This document shows positions 57,279 to 64,000 of a stretch of DNA of 64,000 bases, piece after piece (position 1 is the stretch's first letter; each line of letters starts with the position of its first letter). The notes below the pieces were generated by a model that saw nothing but the letters and a program-made list of their open reading frames with translations, made no database searches and was not told the origin of the DNA. The stretch is from positions 27,824,317 to 27,888,316 of the forward strand of contig CM060202.1 of NCBI GenBank assembly GCA_030562195.1, read 5' to 3'. A program made the position numbers and the translations under genes. This stretch comes from Nipponacmea schrenckii (taxonomy: Eukaryota; Mollusca; Gastropoda; Lottiidae).

Positions 57279-57515
57279 AGAATGTAAGAAAATAGTGTTT
57301 TACTTTTCTTTTTTTATTTGACTAGAAAATTGACATGCTGTTTCGTTTTCTTTGGTTAGTGTGACAACAAATTTCCGGCTGAATTTGTTTACCTACATGT
57401 TGCCTTAGAATAGTGTCCAAATTTTACCTATCATTTGTTCGTGTGGCCAATTATTACCCATTTGTTGTGTAATTATTAAATTGTTGTTTGTAAGGCAAGA
57501 GTTAACAAGTTTATA

Positions 57516-57800
57516 TTGATTCGTGCGTCTTCAGTTCACCAACCTATGATAATATATTATGTGTTGGACTTTTTACATGGATTATCTATTACAGACCTGT
57601 GGATTTCAAGTCCAATTTTCATTCTCGGTGCTTCTTCTTCACATTTGTTTTCTAATTCTGTTCCAGATATCGAGAGTGGATCTGTTAGTCTTGTAAAGAC
57701 ATTAACATCTCTTATTCTATTGGAAAATGTGAATTTAACGTCTGAATTTGAATGTTCTTGCTTCGTGTTTCACGTTGGTTTTATCAATTGGGTTCGATAA
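57516..57800 (+). CDS. Candidate open frame or terminal exon, unrecognised
   Basis: An acceptor-like tract, attgattcgtgcgtcttcag, precedes 57535. The frame runs 88 codons to TAA 57798-57800 without repeats, for example ITDLWISSPIFILGASSSH, NSVPDIESGSVSLVKTL and NVNLTSEFECSCFVFH. It is hydrophobic in places. A plain ORF would need a start at the in-frame ATG near 57547. No domain was recognised. Confidence 0.25.
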   Translation: MIRASSVHQPMIIYYVLDFLHGLSITDLWISSPIFILGASSSHLFSNSVPDIESGSVSLVKTLTSLILLENVNLTSEFECSCFVFHVGFINWVR

Positions 57801-58421
57801 CCTCAGGTCTTAGATCCTTTATCCACTGGATCCTGTGAATGTCGAGTATATGGAATTCGTGCTTGGAAGAAGGTGTGCTTTATAAACAGATGACACGTGA
57901 ACAACTTTGTAAAAAGCATTAGTGGATTCTGACATCGCACACTATGGTCATCTGGAGTAGAAACCTAGATGGTTGATAAAAAGTGCAGAAAACATTGAAA
58001 TGGGCATTATTTTCTTCTAGACCAGGAGTGATAGGACGATTGAAACTTGTTGTGGAGGAGGGGGGGGGGAGGTACATAGATCCATTCACAGGCCTAGGTC
58101 ACAAATAAAACAGAAAAAAAAGTTCTAGAATTTAAAGAAAGCTTTATGTTAACAAAGAATGACCAATTTCTTCTTTGATGAAATAGTAGAAACGGTTCTA
58201 AAGCACAGTCAGTTAAAGCTATGGGTAATCCGGGGAAGATCAAAGCCAAGAGGCTGGTAGAAAGTTCTCTTGACTGTGAACCTAAGATGTTATCCTTAGT
58301 TGTTTCTTTCTCCTTTCTTTCTTTTTTTCTTTCTTTCTTGCTTCGATATACAGGAATCTTGTGTAGATCTTCTTTATTATACGGGATGATTCCAGGGTCT
58401 CAAACTTACCTTTCAACTTAC
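57801..58421. other. Unique sequence, possible exon D on either strand
   Basis: On the minus strand the sequence below 58245 is open for about 50 codons in the phase needed to follow exon C (LLALIFPGLPIALTDCALEP), after a modest acceptor, ctttctaccag. On the plus strand ATG 58221 opens MGNPGKIKAKRLVESSLD. The two readings exclude each other. A polypyrimidine run lies at 58300-58340 and a G-run at 58063-58072. Confidence 0.2.
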
Positions 58422-58565
58422 CCATCTTCATCTTTTTTCTTCTGTGGCATCTTCTTGACACAATAGGTGGATGGTTTTAATGGAAAATATGAAGTTTCGG
58501 TTTTTATGTAGATCAAGCACCTGTTTGTTTTGAAATGACCAATTTTGAAATTGTCGATTGGCTTC
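58422..58565 (-). CDS. Exon C of a candidate minus-strand gene, unrecognised
   Basis: An acceptor (acctcgctttttcttcaag) precedes 58565. A donor, GATGG/GTAAGT, follows 58422. The 144-bp block enters in phase 2 and is open for 47 codons to a phase-2 exit; the next codon would be a stop inside the donor. Translation: KPIDNFKIGHFKTNRCLIYI, KTETSYFPLKPSTYCVKK, then MPQKKKDEDG. A second strong donor (AAAG/GTAAGT, about 58408) lies just beyond but would include that stop. The lysine-rich end looks like a linker or nuclear-signal-type segment. Phase agreement with the exons at 58994 and 58781 supports one gene. Confidence 0.42.
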
Positions 58566-58780
58566 CTTGAAGAAAAAGCGAGGTGTTGGAATCTTTTGGA
58601 TATGACGATGAATAATATTGTGCTGCTTCATGTAATTCATAAATGTAGGCTACATGTGTATTCAGAAACATTTTGAATATATGTGTATATGTTGATTTAA
58701 TATTGATTTATTGAAATCATTATATTTGTATTTGTTATAATGGGAACAACTTTTGTCATGGTGTGCATGTGTGGACTTAC

Positions 58781-58849
58781 CTTAAATCTTCACCGCCATC
58801 GCCATGGTCGTGAGAACGTTGATCATGACAACAAAGGATTATCATATTG
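58781..58849 (-). CDS. Exon B of a candidate minus-strand gene, tentative
   Basis: A perfect donor, TTTAAG/GTAAGT, follows 58781. Reading back in phase 2 gives an open block, NMIILCCHDQRSHDHGDGG then EDL. The proposed acceptor (catgaaag before 58849) has a poor pyrimidine tract, and the frame is open further upstream into a G-run at about 58880-58866, so the 5' edge is uncertain. In another phase the same DNA has a strong start context (accATGGCG) closing after seven codons. Confidence 0.25.
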
Positions 58850-58993
58850 CTTTCATGTGAATTTGTTCTTATGCACCCCCCCCCCCCCCTCCGAAAAAAA
58901 AATTACTTAATGTCGTAACAATCTGTAGCATGCTGTTTAACCAAACACTCCTCACCACCCCTCCAGTGGGTCTAAAGATAAAAAGGTACGTAC

Positions 58994-59083
58994 CTGTCAG
59001 GCCAAGGTTCCAGTCTAGAAAAGATGGTTAGTTTCTCTGGTACCATTTGTGATGTAACCATTTTCAACTTGTATATTGATGAA
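58994..59083 (-). CDS. Exon A of a candidate minus-strand gene, unrecognised
   Basis: An acceptor (catttctactttcag) precedes 59083. A donor, GACAG/GTACGT, follows 58994. The 90-bp block is open, phase 2 to phase 2: SSIYKLKMVTSQMVPEKL, then TIFSRLEPWPD. The internal ATG (AAA before, G after) could also serve as the start. It is G+C-richer than its flanks. Shared phase 2 with exon C makes a real gene more likely than two chance exons. Confidence 0.4.
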
Positions 59084-59311
59084 CTGAAAGTAGAAATGAT
59101 GAGTAATATAACTTAAAGCGTATACCTTATAATTAATTATGATAATTAGCCAGAATTTATATCTAAGCCTAGTTCACAAATACAACAACATATGGTTTCA
59201 CTTTCAAAAAGTATTAACACAATTGTTTCCCCCCTTGAGCTGGTACATCTAGGACTGTTTTCAGATCTGCGAATGGACACAAGAAGACACCAAAGAGTGC
59301 TATTGGCGTTC

Positions 59312-60172
59312 TGATACGAATGATAGTTTTGATAGGTATATATCAGTTTTTCCTTGTGATATAAATAATAGTTTTGATAGGTATATATCAGTTTTTCTTT
59401 GTGATATGAATAATAGTTTTGATAGGTATATGTCAGTTTTCTCCTTGTGATATGAATAATAGTTTTGATAGGTATATGTCAGTTTCCTCCTTGTGATATG
59501 AATAATAGTTTTGATAGGTATATATCAGTTTTCTACTTGTGATATGAATAATAGTTTTGATAGGTATATATCAGTTTTCTCCTTGTGATATAAATAAAAG
59601 GTTTGATAGGTATATATCAGTTTTCTTCTTGTGATATGAATAGCAGTTTTGATAGGCATATGTCAGTTTTCTTCTTGTGATATGAATAATAGTTTTGATA
59701 GGTATATGCCTTTTTTCTCCTTGTGATATGAATATTAGTTTTGATAGGTATAGGCCTGTTTTCTCCTTGTGTAGGAATAATAGTTTTGATAGGTATATGT
59801 CAGTTTTCTCCTTGTGATATGAATAATAGTTTTGATAGGTATATATCAGTTTTCTCCTTGTGATATGAATAATAGTTTTGATAGGTATATATCAGTTTTC
59901 TCCTTGTGATATGAATAATAGTTTTGAAAGGTATATATCAGTTTTCTCCTTGTGATATGGATAATAGTTTTGATAGGTATATGTCAGTTTTCTCCTTGTG
60001 ATATGAATAATAGTTTTGATAGGTATATATCAGTTTTCTCCTTGTGATATAAATAAAAGGTTTGATAGGTATATGTCAGTTTTCTCCTTGTGATATGAAT
60101 AATAGTTTTGATAGGTATATGTCAGTTTTCTCTGTGTGATATGAATAATAGTTTTGATAGCTATATATCAGT
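59312..60172 (+). repeat. 46-bp satellite array, about 18.7 units (locus 3)
   Basis: ctccttgtgatatgaataat, agttttgataggtatatatc and agtttt in exact 46-bp steps (e.g. 59881, 59927). Variants include tatgtc, tatgcc and aaataaaaggtttg. Nearly every unit contains TGATAG, which fits the WGATAR motif of GATA factors. If the minus-strand gene model is right, this array lies in its first intron. Confidence 0.97.
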
Positions 60173-60212
60173 TTCTTTCTGCAACCGAACAAATTAGTAT
60201 CTGCATCGTTAC

Positions 60213-60232
60213 TGACTAATCTGTACTGTCAT
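60213..60232 (-). CDS. Possible first coding exon of the minus-strand gene
   Basis: ATG at 60232 (AAA before it) opens MTVQIS and reaches a weak donor, AGTCA/GTAACG, in phase 2, the phase exon A needs. The match may be chance because the block is only 20 bp. Confidence 0.15.
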
Positions 60233-60424
60233 TTTGAAGTGAATTATGGTCTTTATGATTTACTATGGAGCAGTCTACTTTACAGTACTTTATATAAATT
60301 ACACTGCCTTGACCTACAACTGCCATATTGAACCTACTTAAACACCCTTAAATATAGGTCGAATATAAATAACCCTGCACCGAATGTTTGAAATATACTT
60401 ATATATTTAATGGAACGTTTTATA

Positions 60425-60625
60425 ACTGTTTATAGAAATATCAGACATAACTTCACTCTGGGTAATATTCTAGAAAATGGTCCATTCTTGTACTCAGTTT
60501 TAGAAATATCAGACATCAGCTAACTCTGGGTTATATTCTAGAAAATTATCCATTCTTGTACTCAGTTTTAGAAATATCAGACATCACCTAACTCACGATT
60601 ATATTCTAAGAATATCGCTAAACTT
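60425..60625 (-). repeat. 74-bp satellite, about 2.5 diverged units, inverted (locus 3)
   Basis: agaaatatcagacatcagct then aactctgggttatattctag, which is the reverse complement of the 50690 family (ctagaatataacccagagtt...). It is clearly more diverged than either other locus. Confidence 0.85.
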
Positions 60626-61074
60626 TTGGTTATATTTCAAAGGCTGATACAAATTTCTGATTTTGTCGTGAATAATGCTGAGCACACAGGCTAAGAGAAA
60701 ATCAAAAAAGAACAGGAAGGGAAAAGGTCGGTGTTTCTAAAAGAGAACATTACGAGCAGACAACAAGTCGAACGTGAAGCGATTAACAATATATGTTGTT
60801 GAGTCTAGACGAACATTACATATCTTTCAACATGCCAGATATCGGGTGTTTGTCTAAAAGCATGTTAGTTTATGGTTTATAGTGACTAGAGGGTAAACCC
60901 GTGGTCTGTTGTCAATTTTCACAAAAATTTCTTTCTGTGAAATAGAAACATCTAAGAAATCCAAAGATGTTTCAAAGATGAAGTAAAAAATATACTGATA
61001 GTAACTTTTGTAAAATAGTATTACTTGAAAGAACGACATCATATTACTAAACTTTCTAAAGGTCATGCCTTTAT
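60626..61074. other. No gene seen
   Basis: Unique sequence; a 70-codon minus-strand frame (60854-61066) is unsupported. Confidence 0.4.
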
Positions 61075-61925
61075 TAAACCCTCTAAATATTACGCTACTA
61101 CTAAATAGAACTCTATAAACATTACGTCACTACACAGAACAACCCTGTAAAAATTACGTCATTACTAAAATCAACCATCTAAACATTACGTCATTGCTAA
61201 ATACAACCCTCTAAACATTACGTCATTACTATATACAACCCTCTAAACATTACGTCATTACTATAAACAACCCTCTAAACATAACGTCATTACTAAAAAC
61301 AACCCTCTAAACATAACGTCATCGTTAAATACAACCCTGTAAAAATTACGTCATTACTAAAAACAACCATCTAAACATTACGTCATTGCTGAATACAACC
61401 CTCTTAACATTACGTCATTACTAAATACAACCCTTGTAACATTACGTCATTACTATATACAACTATCTAAACATTACGTCACTACAAAATACAACCCTCT
61501 AATCATTACGTCATTACTAAATACAACCCTCTAAACGTTACGTTATTACTAAATACAACCCTCTAAACATTACGTCACTACTAAATACAACCCTTATAAA
61601 CATAACGTCATTACAGCCCTCTAAACATTACGTCATTACTAAAAACAACCATCTAATCATTACGTCATTACTTAATACAAACCTCTAAACATTACGTCAT
61701 TACTGTATACAACCCTCTAAACATTATGTCACTACTAAATACAACCCTCTGAACAAAACGTCATTACAACCCTCTGAACATTACGTCATTACTAGAAACA
61801 ACTCTCTAAACATTACGTCATTACTAAAAACAACCCTCTATACATTACGTCACTACTAAATACAACCCTCTAAACATTACGTCACTACTATATACAACTC
61901 TCTAAACATTATGTCATTAAAATAA
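61075..61925 (+). repeat. 32-bp array, about 27 units, each with a CRE-like core
   Basis: caaccctctaaacattacgt then cattactaaata in 32-bp steps (a few units shortened). Most units contain TTACGTCA, which is TGACGTAA on the minus strand, a CREB/ATF-type site by established knowledge. Units with ataacgtca or ttatgtca are the main variants. Confidence 0.96.
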
Positions 61926-61981
61926 TATTATTACATCATAGGCATAATCAACCTTTATATAACCTCTCTCACCTAAGTGTT

Positions 61982-62153
61982 CTAACAACGGACCAAAAGC
62001 TCTCGTTCTTCTAAACCGCAACCTGATGACCGAGTTGAGAGACGAACGTTGCTAAAAATAGTTCGTCTAGACAGCTTTATAGACGATAAGCTTGTAGAGT
62101 TGAACCACCCTAGTTTATCAGCCCATCTGTGCAGCTTATCGCCCGTTTCTCCA
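61982..62153 (-). CDS. Candidate terminal exon, unrecognised
   Basis: An acceptor-like tract (gaacgtatgttatgtttatgtag) precedes 62153. The block enters in phase 2 and is open 56 codons to TAG at 61982. Translation: GETGDKLHRWADKLGWFNS, TSLSSIKLSRRTIFSNVRL, then STRSSGCGLEERELLVRC. G+C is well above the local average. A further donor, CACTTAG/GTGAGA, lies just past the stop, so the block could also be an internal noncoding exon. An unspliced reading from ATG 62170 gives 62 residues. No domain was recognised. Confidence 0.3.
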
Positions 62154-64000
62154 CTACATAAACATAACATACGTTCAAAAATAAGTTTTTAACCGGCATT
62201 GACGTGGAAATGTTTAGACTATATCCTTAACAGCTGGTATGGTTTAGGTACTATGAGGTCTGCAGCACCTAAATAATATCTGAAGTTGCTATCTCTACCT
62301 TTTATCCCAATTGTGGTGGTGTCGTGAACCGTTATATAATTAAATGTAGAAGACACCTTTTAACACATACATATATACGGTATAGCCGCTTTGTGAGTCC
62401 CTGAATTAAAATTCTATTTCACTAAAAAGTCATTTTAAACATATTTTTTTTTTAAATTGAATTTTTTGACATCCAGTTATGGACCTTGGTTACAATATAA
62501 TGGCAAGTTATTAGTTTTCAAAAATTAAATAAAGTTTGAATAAATGACTGTATACATGCATACTATAATTTAACCTAATTCCCGTATTCATAGTCCCTCT
62601 GTAACCTGGTATCATGTTTCAAACACTTAAAATTTAAAAAAAAATTATAAAACTAAATTATAGATAACAATAATAAATGCTTGTAAATATATATTAATAG
62701 ATCCTATATATTTCTTTTGTATTTTTAGAAATTATTTCGTTCATATATACTCAATCTTAAAGCACTTCTTTTGCCTTGCATTAAAATAAATAGATATTTT
62801 GTTCATAGCAGACATTCAAAACAACGTTGACAAAGTTGGCATTCATTTTCATAACAGAAAGGTATTTTATTTTTGAAATATTAGATGTAAAATTTAGTTT
62901 GTTTGTATATAGTAAATATATAGTAATTTATATTCATAAACATTTGTAGGACAATTATTTTTGAAATTTTGATATACACGTGTGTAGCTTGATGATGTAA
63001 ATGTCTTTTGTATACGATAAAGAATGGTTTTTTTTCTTGATAACCTACAGCTGACAAATATTTGTTTTGTTTGTTAAACTATTATTAAATTGATTTAACA
63101 CCTTACTTAATAAATTACTCTATTTATGTTTATTTTTTTCATTCTTTGTAATCAACATTTTAAAACAATCTTAATTTTTTTTTAATTGATTTATTTGTAT
63201 CTGTTTTATTCCATATATTATTTATTTATTTATATATTTTTTTTTTTATTTTTTTTTTTTATTTATTTTGTTATTAATTTTTTTATTCATTTATTTATAC
63301 ATTTATTATTTTATTCATCTTATTCATATTATATATTCTATTTATTTTTATAATTTTCTTTATTTATCTACTTAGTATTTAAAAACTTATTTCATAATTT
63401 TTCATTCAATTTTTTTTTCAGGTTTTTATTGTGTTTTCAATTAGGTTTTAATTGACTTTATTTTAGGTTTTTATTGAGTTTCTATGCAGGTTTTTATTGG
63501 GTTTAAAAAATTATTCATATATTTTTTGTTGTCTATAGAAGTCATGTTACTTAATATTAAAGTATTATTTAGGTTTCATTTCCTATTTACCTTTTTACTT
63601 TTTCTTGTGTCTTTTTTGTATAATTTTATTTATTAATTTTATTTATTAATTTTATTTAAATAAATTTATTAAATATTTTTTGGTTTGTAGATTTAATGCT
63701 AATTTACTATTTAGTTTATATACGTTTTATTTAGTTTTTTCTGAATTAAGTTGTTTTATTTAACTTGTGATTTTTCATTTGAGGAAATGGAATTGATAAT
63801 ATTTATTTTACAAGCTGAAGGTCTGATTTATGCAGCTTTTAGATGATAAACTAATATTTTAATGTACATCGTCACTTTCCCTTGTATTACATTGTAACTA
63901 ATTAGTCGATCTATATCTTTTGCATTTGTGCTTAACGTTGACAATACAATGATCTTCCCATATTGCATGATCAGATTATCATCTCTCGATAGAGATATCG
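62154..64000. other. T-rich, low-complexity tail; no gene seen
   Basis: From about 62.4 kb the plus strand is strongly T-biased, with TTTA/ATTT tracts (63180-63350). A loose repeat around aggtttttattgggttt lies at 63415-63505. No coding signal. Confidence 0.6.

Overview
This window reads as AT-rich genomic DNA (about two thirds A+T by eye) from an animal, most probably an invertebrate such as a mollusc or another lophotrochozoan. The evidence is indirect. There are no bacterial-style operons or ribosome binding sites. No open frame above about 100 codons lacks an internal repeat, apart from a few of uncertain status. Coding-looking stretches are short and bounded by GT/AG splice-like sites. 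A degenerate non-LTR retrotransposon tail is present. The species cannot be named from this sequence.

The dominant content is tandem repeats: about 25 arrays from many unit families (10 to 169 bp), covering roughly a quarter to a third of the window. The largest are a 79-bp array (2977-4409), an 86-bp array (5549-7670), a 20-bp array (9893-10780), a 49-bp array (15776-16465), a 57-bp array (32205-33822), 54-bp, 112-bp and 23-bp arrays between 36.4 and 42.7 kb, a 74-bp array (50690-53160), a 46-bp array (59312-60172) and a 32-bp array (61075-61925). Several families recur at distant loci and in opposite orientations (86-bp, 74-bp, 46-bp, 57-bp, 54-bp and an approximately 36-bp family). The satellites are therefore a connected local library rather than independent expansions. 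A dispersed SINE-like element, full-length-like at 45.7 and 47.1 kb with tail fragments at many sites, gave rise to one array (18.34-18.89 kb).

Protein-coding evidence is weak but not absent. The best candidates are: minus-strand exons at 58422-58565 and 58994-59083 that share intron phase 2, with possible further exons at 58781-58849 and 60213-60232; a plus-strand two-exon model at 56088-56631; a minus-strand gene start with CCAAT box, GC box, noncoding exon 1 and a signal-anchor-like exon 2 at 22508-23125, with an antisense 48-codon ORF at 22154-22300; and single exon-like blocks at 14069, 17409, 34842, 48981, 49835 and 61982. None was recognised as a known family, and all need transcript evidence.

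Other features are a 5'-truncated, frameshifted LINE tail (53938-54420, minus), a possible hAT terminal inverted repeat (49569), two clusters of nuclear-receptor-type half-sites (2660-2738 and 12364-12603, the second with exact DR5 and DR3 spacing), a CCAAT-motif array (8575-9262) and a 32-bp array carrying a CRE-like TGACGTAA in most units. No tRNA, rRNA or CRISPR array was found.
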